Assembly: GCA_018267925.1 (NCBI GenBank)
Contig: JAFDXO010000187.1
Coordinates: 1-51,583, forward strand
Length of the DNA stretch: 51,583 nt
Direction of reading: 5' to 3'
Source of the DNA: Bacteroidota bacterium
GTDB lineage: Bacteria; Bacteroidota; Bacteroidia; Chitinophagales; Chitinophagaceae
In this document: positions 25,586-32,677 of the stretch, in pieces
Layout: the number at the start of each line of letters is the position of its first letter
Position numbering within the stretch: position 1 is the stretch's first letter
Notes under the pieces: generated by a model
What the model saw: the letters and a program-made list of their open reading frames with translations, nothing else
Databases searched by the model: none
Told to the model about the DNA's origin: nothing
Made by a program: the position numbers and the translations under genes

Positions 25586-25980
25586 CCGGCTCCAGCCTTA
25601 GTTAACCGAATTAGAAATCAATACATATTTGAAGTTTGGATTAAATGCCCAAAGAACGCATCTATAATTGCTCAGGTAAAGCAAACCCTTCAATCCGTTC
25701 AACAAAAGTTAATCAGTCAACGTAGTTTTGGTAATGTGGTTTTTGTTTTTGATGTGGATCCGGTTTAGCCATGTGTGAATCTATATAAGACAATTGACGA
25801 TATGAATAAGACTAAACTATTTTATAAAAATAAATATACAATATTTTACTCCTAATCAACTTTATTTGTACTCCACGCAAAAACAAGAAAGAGGCTGTTT
25901 CTAAAGTTGAAACAGCCTCTTATGTTGCATAGTGATTATGCGATAATTATTGCTTCAAAAACTTCGCTATTTGCCGAGTT
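25586..25980 (+). repeat. Right direct repeat with duplicated priA 3' end (395 bp)
   Basis: Bases 25586-25768 repeat the last 183 bp of priA, including its stop, with QKLISQ in place of QNLISQ. The terminator and the end of the convergent T9SS gene follow. There is no start or helicase part, so the priA portion is a non-functional fragment. Here the T9SS gene continues intact, unlike in the left copy. Confidence 0.95.
25891..25921. terminator. Terminator, right copy
   Basis: A perfect 11-bp stem pairs GAGGCTGTTTC (25891-25901) with GAAACAGCCTC (25909-25919), with a 7-nt loop. It serves the convergent T9SS gene and, before the duplication, presumably also priA. Confidence 0.8.
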
Positions 25981-27917
25981 CCGTTTTGATCGGTTACCTG
26001 AAGAAAATAAAAACCGGATGCTAAAGTTGATACAGAAATTTTATCCCCTTTCCCGTTGAGCCAAAGTGTAGAAACCCGCTGACCCTGAAGGTTATAAATT
26101 TCCAATGTAGCATCAGAAGGTGCATTTTTAAGGGTTATCTCATCCCAAGCCGGATTGGGAAATATTTCCATTTTTTCTGTGTTTTTCGGATCGTTAATAC
26201 CCAATGTGGTATTAGTTACCCAGTGGCAAATAGAATTACTGCCACAACCATTCACGACCGTAACACAAATAGGGAAACTTCCTTTTGATAGATAAGTATG
26301 AGAAGGACTACTTGTACCATTTACGGTTGTGCCATCGCCAAAAGTCCACTTTATGGATGTATAGGGCATATCTCCCGTATAGGTGGCTTTATAGTTTTGT
26401 CCTCCGGGCGATGGGGTAAGGGTAAACTCCGGTTGAAGCAGGTTGCAGTTGCATGGAGCATTTTGATATTTGGCAATAAAAAAATCATTGTAATTAGGAT
26501 TTGGATTGGTGTTTAATTTTTGTAGCGTTGTGCTTCCAAATGTTATCTGATTAGCAAATGAGCCGCCAATATATACATTGCTATTTTTATCAATCGTGGT
26601 ATTGGCAAGTGATCCAATTATATTGGGAACTATTGTATCCACTTTTAATGCGATTCCTGAACTTGCATCAAGCAACCCGACATAAAAAACAGAAGCAGAA
26701 TTGATTACCTTTGGTAAAAGAAGTGACCCCCATTTTAACGTATCACCATAAGTACCTGTAATAACAAGAGTATTGTTTTTAAGTGCCATTGCGGTTAACT
26801 CATAAATTGTGTTACTTGGAGAAGCATAGGTTGACCATGCTTTATTACCATTACTGTCGGCAGCCATTGCAAAAAGTAATCCCATAGAATATTGATTGGC
26901 ATTAGAATTTACCACTGTATCGCTAAGAAAAATATTGCCAATATTGATACTCCCACCAAGATAAATCATACCGTCTTTGTCTATTATTGGCTTTAATAAC
27001 CCAAGATTTTTATTGGGTAAGCTGTGCTTCACCCATATATTTGTTCCAGAACTGTTGAAGGCTGCAAGAAAACCCATTTTCCCAGATCCTGTAGCTGCCA
27101 AATTAGTAGTGCCGATAGTTATGGAACCGACACTTGTATCTAAAGATCCAACCACATATATTTTCCCATTTCTGTCGTTGCGACTAAAGTCCATGTAATA
27201 ATTTACGCCTTTACCGCTTATGGCAAGTGGTGTGAAATTTTGAAACATTCCGGCAGCATCATAACGCATGATGCCATACTTAGGTGTTGTAAGTGTGAAA
27301 GCATTTCCCGCATAGCTTCCGGGCTTTAGATATGCCATCCAATAAGCATCACCATTGGGCGTAACAGATAGCGACACACTTGTTGTTGAGTCCATTGAAT
27401 TAGATGTGCGGGGTATTCTCAACCATTGAAATACACCGGCACTATTGTACTTAAATAAAACGAGGCTATTTTGGCTATTTATTATAGTAGTGTCAGCATC
27501 TAAATAAACGGAGTCTGATATGAGTTGCCCTGCCACATAAATACCCTCTAAGGTATCGGTTGCTAATACAGTCCTTGCTATTGAATTCGTATTCTTTTTA
27601 CTGCCAAAGGTTTTCATCCAACGAAAATTGCCAAAACAGTCCCAACTGGTGAGCGAAACACTCGCACTCGAGTCCGGCGCAACGGTGTGGCCATCTATGT
27701 TGACTATGCCTATGTTGGAAGATAATATATAGCTATTCCCATGCTTGTCTGTTGTTATACTTAAAACTGTATTCGTTTGAACGTTTTGGCTATTAATAGC
27801 TCCGCCTCTCTTTGCCCAATCGGGGTTAAGGTTGATTTGTGCCCAAACAGGTGCGATACAAAGGGTGCATAGGAAAACGGATGCTATGCACCATGCGAAA
27901 TGGTTTAATGTCTTCAT
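25947..27917 (-). CDS. Secreted protein with PKD domain and T9SS sorting domain
   Basis: ATG 27917 gives a good signal peptide (ending APVWAQ); the frame extends 20 codons further upstream, but that start is less likely. The 656-residue protein has an N-terminal 480 residues of repeated beta-strands of the SBBP/beta-propeller kind (GNSYILS, DTLEGIYVAGQL, NGKIYVVGSL, DGMIYLGGSI, NSNVYIGGSF). A PKD domain follows near 535-595 (IKWTFGDGTTVNGTSSPSHTY), then a type A sorting domain (MEIFPNPAWDEITLKNAP, LASGFYFLQV, IAKFLKQ). It is probably exported by T9SS; the role is unknown. Its last codons form part of the island-flanking repeat. Confidence 0.85.
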   Translation of the reverse strand: MKTLNHFAWCIASVFLCTLCIAPVWAQINLNPDWAKRGGAINSQNVQTNTVLSITTDKHGNSYILSSNIGIVNIDGHTVAPDSSASVSLTSWDCFGNFRWMKTFGSKKNTNSIARTVLATDTLEGIYVAGQLISDSVYLDADTTIINSQNSLVLFKYNSAGVFQWLRIPRTSNSMDSTTSVSLSVTPNGDAYWMAYLKPGSYAGNAFTLTTPKYGIMRYDAAGMFQNFTPLAISGKGVNYYMDFSRNDRNGKIYVVGSLDTSVGSITIGTTNLAATGSGKMGFLAAFNSSGTNIWVKHSLPNKNLGLLKPIIDKDGMIYLGGSINIGNIFLSDTVVNSNANQYSMGLLFAMAADSNGNKAWSTYASPSNTIYELTAMALKNNTLVITGTYGDTLKWGSLLLPKVINSASVFYVGLLDASSGIALKVDTIVPNIIGSLANTTIDKNSNVYIGGSFANQITFGSTTLQKLNTNPNPNYNDFFIAKYQNAPCNCNLLQPEFTLTPSPGGQNYKATYTGDMPYTSIKWTFGDGTTVNGTSSPSHTYLSKGSFPICVTVVNGCGSNSICHWVTNTTLGINDPKNTEKMEIFPNPAWDEITLKNAPSDATLEIYNLQGQRVSTLWLNGKGDKISVSTLASGFYFLQVTDQNGTRQIAKFLKQ

Positions 27918-27939
27918 GTCTGTTAGTTTATGATTGTAT

Positions 27940-28389
27940 TTAAGGAAAAATAGAAAGCATACCAGTTGTTGGATCATATTGAACAGTAGCTAACCCATTA
28001 TTAGGCGCACAGTCTCTACAATACTGGATTTTGTCTGTAAAGGTACCCGGGCTACAAGGTGCGGAAGCCGGCGGGTTGCTACCATCTACCCTTGTACAGG
28101 GGATGGCAGGTGGCACATTGTCCGGACAGATCCCGTTTGGGGTTTTCCAACAAACTCTAAAAATAATAAAGTTCGCACTACTGGTTGGACAGGGTGATAC
28201 TGAAATAAATCCAGATGTTCCTGCTAAGAAAGTTTGTGTAAAGCTGGTTACTAATGCGCATAAATCATAGCACTCCATCGTTACAGTTACATCACATTTT
28301 GTCTTGTTTTCAACTTTTCGCATTTGTGTTTGTGCCATCAACTGCATACTTAGCAATACACAAGTTGCTAATAAGATAATCTTTTTCAT
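27940..28389 (-). CDS. Small cysteine-rich secreted protein
   Basis: Start ATG 28389 gives a signal peptide of 20 residues (MKKIILLATC... QLMAQ); the longer open frame to 28452 is not needed. The mature chain of about 129 residues holds ten cysteines, an even number, which suggests up to five disulphide bonds. No domain is recognised, and there is no T9SS sorting domain. It lies 22 bp upstream of the PKD/T9SS gene in the same direction and may be co-transcribed. Confidence 0.7.
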   Translation of the reverse strand: MKKIILLATCVLLSMQLMAQTQMRKVENKTKCDVTVTMECYDLCALVTSFTQTFLAGTSGFISVSPCPTSSANFIIFRVCWKTPNGICPDNVPPAIPCTRVDGSNPPASAPCSPGTFTDKIQYCRDCAPNNGLATVQYDPTTGMLSIFP

Positions 28390-28656
28390 GTTGGTTGTTT
28401 TTACAAGGTGAATAGAAAAGTCAAATATAATTGTTACTATGTGCAAAAACAAGGCATAGTCAAAAATATTTTGCTATGCCTTCCAAGAGGAGTGCTAAGA
28501 ACCCCAAAATAAAATCTAAATGGCAATACAGGCATGAATTTGACTGTTTGATACCCAAAGAAGGTAATAAAATTCCCAACCTAACAGGTTTGCCAATACT
28601 GAAAAAGGAAACGAATAATCGTTTTGTGCAAGCGGGAGGAAAATACTCCGGCAATA

Positions 28657-29361
28657 CTACAATCCGCTAATGCAAATACCCAATGAATAAGGCGTGATGG
28701 GCGGACCGGCGTTGGCTTTATACATATTGTTCAGGTTGTAGGTACCCAGCAAGGTAATATTTCCCCATCCGATACGCACGGTTCCGGCAAAGCGCCAGTT
28801 TTCTAGAAATCGACGGGTGTCTTCTTTGTCTATTATTTTGGTGCCGTCCACCGAGCGGCGGCCTTTGGTATGTGCGCCTACCAGCGTACCTATACGCAAA
28901 CCGATAGCAGCTTTAAAACCACGGTTTCGGTTTTCTTTATTGCCAAAAAAACGAAGTTCGAAAGGAGCTTCCAAATATGCGGTCGTAACTTTATATTTCT
29001 TATAGTCCATTGTTTGCGGAATAAACCGTGCTTGAGCGGAAGATCCCGTGTCGTTGAGTGCTATTTCTTGCTTGTCAAGATAAATATTGGACGTGCCTAT
29101 ACCTATGCCTGCGGCAAAACTGAAATTGGATTTGGCAATTGGAAAATCATAACATACATATCCGTTAAATCCGCGCCCGAAGCCTGTTGTACGAATGCTG
29201 TCTGGCTTGTTCCAGCCCTCATAGGTAAACTGGAGCATGACAAAATCACGAGAGGGTTTAGATAGAATAGACTCCTTTGCACTGGTTTTTTCCACCTCTT
29301 GAGCATGGAGAATAGTAGTGGTAGAAAATAGAGTGAGCAACAGAGCAATGCCACGCTTCAT
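28657..29361 (-). CDS. Outer-membrane beta-barrel protein
   Basis: A 234-residue protein with a signal peptide (ending TILHAQ) and alternating hydrophobic strands ending in an outer-membrane-type C-terminus. It resembles the PorT-like/OMP_b-brl group common in Bacteroidota (FSFAAGIGIGTSNIYL, GFKAAIGLRIGTLVGAHT, AGTVRIGWGNITLLGTYNL). Roughly eight strands are expected. The role is unknown. It sits alone between the secreted-protein pair and the divergent tRNA gene. Confidence 0.75.
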   Translation of the reverse strand: MKRGIALLLTLFSTTTILHAQEVEKTSAKESILSKPSRDFVMLQFTYEGWNKPDSIRTTGFGRGFNGYVCYDFPIAKSNFSFAAGIGIGTSNIYLDKQEIALNDTGSSAQARFIPQTMDYKKYKVTTAYLEAPFELRFFGNKENRNRGFKAAIGLRIGTLVGAHTKGRRSVDGTKIIDKEDTRRFLENWRFAGTVRIGWGNITLLGTYNLNNMYKANAGPPITPYSLGICISGL

Positions 29362-29563
29362 ACGGTAAAATTAAGAGCGCAAATATAGCGGGATACAGGC
29401 TAAAAATTGTTAAAACTTAACAATGCGAATATTTAAGGGGATTGGTTTATGAATAGCATAATTTCAGCTTACCAATTTTTTGAAATCGAAAGGCAGTTGA
29501 GGAGAGAATCCAAAATCAAACACCAAAGAGCATCAATTTTCTTGCTTTCCACAAAAAAACCTT

Positions 29564-29571
29564 TATCTTTG
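29564..29571 (+). promoter_or_regulatory. tRNA-His promoter (TTG, 19 bp, TATCTTTG)
   Basis: TTG at 29542-29544 and TATCTTTG at 29564-29571 have 19-bp spacing, exactly the Bacteroidota consensus layout, 14 bp before the tRNA. Confidence 0.7.
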
Positions 29572-29585
29572 CGCTCCCTTAATAC

Positions 29586-29660
<75 letters not shown>

Positions 29661-29676
29661 CTTCATAAAATTTGTG

Positions 29677-29704
29677 AGCACCTGCATTTTTGAGGTGCTT
29701 TTTT
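29677..29704 (+). terminator. Terminator of tRNA-His
   Basis: AGCACCT (29677-29683) pairs perfectly with AGGTGCT (29693-29699), with a 9-nt loop, and is followed by a T run. It lies 17 bp after the tRNA. Confidence 0.85.
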
Positions 29705-29774
29705 CTTTACATTTACCGAAAGAAATGATAGTTTTCTTCCACACAAACAGGTCAACAATAAAAATAGACATATC

Positions 29775-30200
29775 ATGAGTTTAGAAATCACAGGCAAATT
29801 GGTCGTGAAATACGACACACAGCAAATCAAAGACACGTTTAAAAAGCGGGAATTTGTGTTGGACATTTCCGAAGAAGTAAACGGAACGGTGTATAACAAC
29901 TTTGCAAAATTGCAGCTTACGCAAGCCAAATGCGACACCCTGAATGAATTTAACGAAGGTGATATCTTGAAAGTATCTTTCAATATTCGTGGAAATCGTT
30001 GGGAAAAAGAGGGAAAGGTGAACTACATAACCAGCTTAGATGCTTGGCGCGTAGAAAGAGCGACAGATAATTCGCAGCCCGTACAACGCAATCCGGCATA
30101 CATGAATACACCTAATTTCCCTCCGGCTGCTAATCCGGCACCTGCTCCTGCTGGTTTTTCAGCAATGCCTGCCGAAGGTAGTGATGGCTTGCCATTCTAA
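29775..30200 (+). CDS. DUF3127 family protein
   Basis: A 141-residue cytoplasmic protein of the DUF3127 family, found mainly in Bacteroidota. The conserved core (residues 1-95) reads MSLEITGKLVVKYDTQ, KKREFVLDISEE, and NIRGNRWEKEGKVNYITSL, an OB-fold-like beta pattern. The tail is rich in Pro, Ala and Asn and ends in EGSDGLPF. That recalls the acidic hydrophobic tip of single-strand DNA-binding proteins (ending DDLPF/DDIPF), so a DNA-metabolism role is plausible but unproved. Confidence 0.85.
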   Translation: MSLEITGKLVVKYDTQQIKDTFKKREFVLDISEEVNGTVYNNFAKLQLTQAKCDTLNEFNEGDILKVSFNIRGNRWEKEGKVNYITSLDAWRVERATDNSQPVQRNPAYMNTPNFPPAANPAPAPAGFSAMPAEGSDGLPF

Positions 30201-30522
30201 ATTAGGATAAGCAAATGAAGAGATGATTTTCTCTGATAAATTTTGACATCGAGAGGTAGCTTCAAATACAAGAGGCTGCCTCTTTTCTTTACGCATGATC
30301 TTTGAAAAAAAGATAGCTTGCAAGAATATGATGTTCGTTCGAACAGACAAAAAAACATCAAACTGGAGGTGCATTTTTTCTGTCTATTTGGAAAGGTTGA
30401 GAAGGAAAGGTTTGGATTCTCGATTTATGTATTATTTTTGAAACGAAGGATATTCGACAGTTCAATGTTTTTTTGAACTAGAGTTGTTAACTTTTTTTGT
30501 AAACTTGGTGAAATTTTTTTCG
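30201..30522. other. 322-bp gene-free stretch with terminator
   Basis: It contains the terminator at 30252-30290 and AT-rich DNA before the lipoprotein gene. I see no credible ORF or RNA gene. A weak -7-like box, TAAACTTG, lies at about 30499. Confidence 0.6.
30252..30290 (+). terminator. Terminator of the GAGGCTG family
   Basis: AGAGGTAGC (30252-30260) pairs with GCTGCCTCT (30275-30283) with one G-U, and is followed by TTTTCTTT. It lies about 50 bp after the DUF3127 stop. Confidence 0.7.
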
Positions 30523-31536
30523 ATGCGCAGATATAGCCTGCTCGCTACCCTTGCTGTTTCATGCTTAGCCTTTTCGGCTTTACAAAGTTGCAAGCGTTCT
30601 AATGGCATAGATAATAATTCAGTGATCAAAACGCCTTATGGCTTGTTTGTAGGATCAAATGACGGTGCTTTGCTCAATACAAATGATGGTACAAACTACA
30701 CAATGTTATTTCCTAATGATCGTTTTCCCTTTAGGGCAATTACAACTTCGGGAAACAACATTTTGTTTGTAAAAGCGAATGTACATTTAAGTGAAAATAA
30801 TGGACACAATTTCAACCCAACCTATGTTGGATATGTTCCGCCTTCTGCCCATTGGCAAAACGTGATATGGACAGCCGAAGACCAAAGTAGAGTCTATTTA
30901 TGTAGCACCGAGCCTTCTTCAAATGGAGTAGTTTTTAGTGAAAATGATGGTAAAAAATGGAAAAACGATGCTTGGGATCAAGGTGTATCCGGCGGAATGA
31001 TTACCTCTATCACCCAATTGAAAAGCGGCACCTTGTTTGCTTTTTCTGATATCAATGATTCCCTTTATCGCAAAGACAATAAAACGGCAAATTGGACTCA
31101 TGCTATGCCGGGTGTCCAAATGCCAACTGGAACTAGCTATCTTAGCCGATTTAACAATACGCTTTTACTAACGGATTATCTTGGTGTAAACGGTGTACAA
31201 TATAGCAACGATAACGGACAGACTTGGTCAAAATATACAGGGACACCGATCAATGCAAAATTGCTTTGCACCAATGCTCCTTTGGATATGGTGTTGTTAG
31301 TAGGAACCGATTCTATGGGTGTCTATCGGCTTGAAAATGGTGTATTTGTACAGTCGAATACCGGCTTGGAAAACAATACATCTGTTTATGCTATTGCGGG
31401 AAAAGTTGACATCTATAAAAATGAGCTTACCAAACGCTATATTTATTTAGCTACCAACAAAGGTGTATATCGTAGTGAAGACGGAGGTTTCAATTGGGCA
31501 TTAATGCTAACCGGAGATTTTGGCGCACTCTATTAG
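30523..31536 (+). CDS. Lipoprotein with BNR/sialidase-like propeller repeats
   Basis: Start ATG 30523 (MRRYSLLATLAV) gives a lipobox, ALQSC, at about residue 25; the frame continues upstream, but that start would bury the signal. The 337-residue protein carries repeated SxDxGxxW-type Asp-box motifs: SNDGALLNTNDGTNY, SENNGHNF, SENDGKKW, SNDNGQTWSK and SEDGGFNWAL. This indicates a beta-propeller of the exo-sialidase/Ycf48-like fold. No catalytic residues are claimed. It is presumably exposed on an outer or periplasmic face. The stop overlaps convergent hslR by 4 bp. Confidence 0.75.
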   Translation: MRRYSLLATLAVSCLAFSALQSCKRSNGIDNNSVIKTPYGLFVGSNDGALLNTNDGTNYTMLFPNDRFPFRAITTSGNNILFVKANVHLSENNGHNFNPTYVGYVPPSAHWQNVIWTAEDQSRVYLCSTEPSSNGVVFSENDGKKWKNDAWDQGVSGGMITSITQLKSGTLFAFSDINDSLYRKDNKTANWTHAMPGVQMPTGTSYLSRFNNTLLLTDYLGVNGVQYSNDNGQTWSKYTGTPINAKLLCTNAPLDMVLLVGTDSMGVYRLENGVFVQSNTGLENNTSVYAIAGKVDIYKNELTKRYIYLATNKGVYRSEDGGFNWALMLTGDFGALY

Positions 31537-31928
31537 TCTTCGTCTGATTCATTGTTTAAAAGATCGTTCAGGTCGCGTCGTTGTTTCTTACTCGGGCGAC
31601 CTGTTTTACTTAACCTCTTTCCGGTAAAAAAGCTGGCACTTACATTTTTATTTAGTTGCTTGTCCTCATCCGAAGTAAGGTCAGCATAGTTTTTCACGGC
31701 TTCTTCATAGCTCACTCGATTTTGTATGATTCCCATTACTTCAATAGTCCATTTACGTGCCGGCGTTTTGATTTCATACCGATCGCCAATGCAAACCAAG
31801 CGTGAGGCTTTTACCGAAGTACCTTGAAACTTTACTTTGCCATCTTCAATGGCGGAAGTAGCTTGTGTTCGAGTCTTAAAGATGCGGATAGCCCATAAAT
31901 ATTTATCGAGTCTCAGTTTGTCTGCCAT
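31533..31928 (-). CDS. hslR: S4-domain RNA-binding protein (Hsp15-like)
   Basis: A 131-residue protein of the Hsp15 family, close to the 133 residues of E. coli HslR. The S4 domain covers residues 3-65 (LRLDKYLWAIRIFKTRTQAT, KVKFQGTSVKASRLV). The tail is basic (GRPSKKQRRDL). In E. coli Hsp15 binds 50S subunits carrying stalled nascent chains. It overlaps the propeller lipoprotein gene by 4 bp tail to tail. Confidence 0.88.
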   Translation of the reverse strand: MADKLRLDKYLWAIRIFKTRTQATSAIEDGKVKFQGTSVKASRLVCIGDRYEIKTPARKWTIEVMGIIQNRVSYEEAVKNYADLTSDEDKQLNKNVSASFFTGKRLSKTGRPSKKQRRDLNDLLNNESDED

Positions 31929-32017
31929 AGTAAAAAAATCATGAGCAAAAGTAAATACAGAGTAGGGTTAAATATTGGCTTTTAAACAACAAAAGATTGA
32001 TTGTTTACGGCTTCTAC

Positions 32018-32025
32018 TAATTTTG
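32018..32025 (+). promoter_or_regulatory. Putative purN promoter (TAATTTTG)
   Basis: It matches TAnnTTTG 8 bp before ATG 32034, so the transcript would have little leader. It supports 32034 over the in-frame TTG at 32001. Confidence 0.5.
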
Positions 32026-32033
32026 CAAGCAAT

Positions 32034-32615
32034 ATGCACTCATTAGTCATCTTTGCGTCAGGTAGAGGAAGTAACGCTCAAGCTATAATAGATTATTTCA
32101 AAAAAGCAGGTGGTGCAAACGTAACCCTGATTGTTTCGAATAAAGAAAGTGCTGGTGTACTTGATATTGCACGAGCAGAAAATATTCCTTTTTTAATCGT
32201 TGATAAACAAGCGTTCAATGACCATAGTTTGGTGGAAAAAATAGCTCAATACAAACCATCATTGATTGTGTTGGCGGGGTTTTTATGGAAAATTCCCAAT
32301 TCATTGGTGACCGCTTTTTCAAATCAAATCATCAATATTCATCCGGCACTATTGCCCATGTATGGAGGCAAAGGAATGTATGGAAACCATGTACATCAAG
32401 CTGTGTTGGCAGATGGAAAAAGAGAAAGTGGAATTTCTATTCATTATGTCAATGAGGCTTACGATGAAGGTTCTTTGATTTTGCAGGCACATTGTATCGT
32501 AAATGCAGAAGATACTGTAGAAAATCTTGCTGATCGAATACACCGATTAGAACACTTTTTTTATCCAAACACTATTGCATTTCTACTCAGTCAATTTCCT
32601 GAAAAATTGGATTAA
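32034..32615 (+). CDS. purN: Phosphoribosylglycinamide formyltransferase
   Basis: PurN transfers a formyl group from 10-formyl-tetrahydrofolate to GAR, the third step of purine synthesis. ATG 32034 (MHSLVIFASGRGSNAQAI) matches the family start with its phosphate-binding loop. Catalytic segments are NIHPALLPMYGG, holding the Asn and His, and HYVNEAYDEGSLI, holding the Asp. Length is 193 residues, slightly short of the usual 200-212. It is followed 62 bp later by the PorZ-like gene. Confidence 0.93.
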   Translation: MHSLVIFASGRGSNAQAIIDYFKKAGGANVTLIVSNKESAGVLDIARAENIPFLIVDKQAFNDHSLVEKIAQYKPSLIVLAGFLWKIPNSLVTAFSNQIINIHPALLPMYGGKGMYGNHVHQAVLADGKRESGISIHYVNEAYDEGSLILQAHCIVNAEDTVENLADRIHRLEHFFYPNTIAFLLSQFPEKLD

Positions 32616-32654
32616 CGATACAATAGAACAATATATTTAGGCGTTTATTTAGCT

Positions 32655-32662
32655 TACATTTG
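32655..32662 (+). promoter_or_regulatory. Putative porZ promoter (TACATTTG)
   Basis: It matches TAnnTTTG directly before the first in-frame ATG (32663). The start point would fall near 32667, which favours translation from ATG 32678. Confidence 0.5.
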
Positions 32663-32677
32663 ATGGATCACTCTATT

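Noticed and set aside
25565..25768. 67-codon ORF ending like PriA
   Set aside because: It is the duplicated 3' end of priA with a chance upstream start; no helicase part and no reason to expect expression.
28431..28670. 79-codon plus-strand ORF opposite the cysteine-rich gene's upstream region
   Set aside because: It has no family resemblance and no promoter, and it overlaps the 3' end of the beta-barrel gene.
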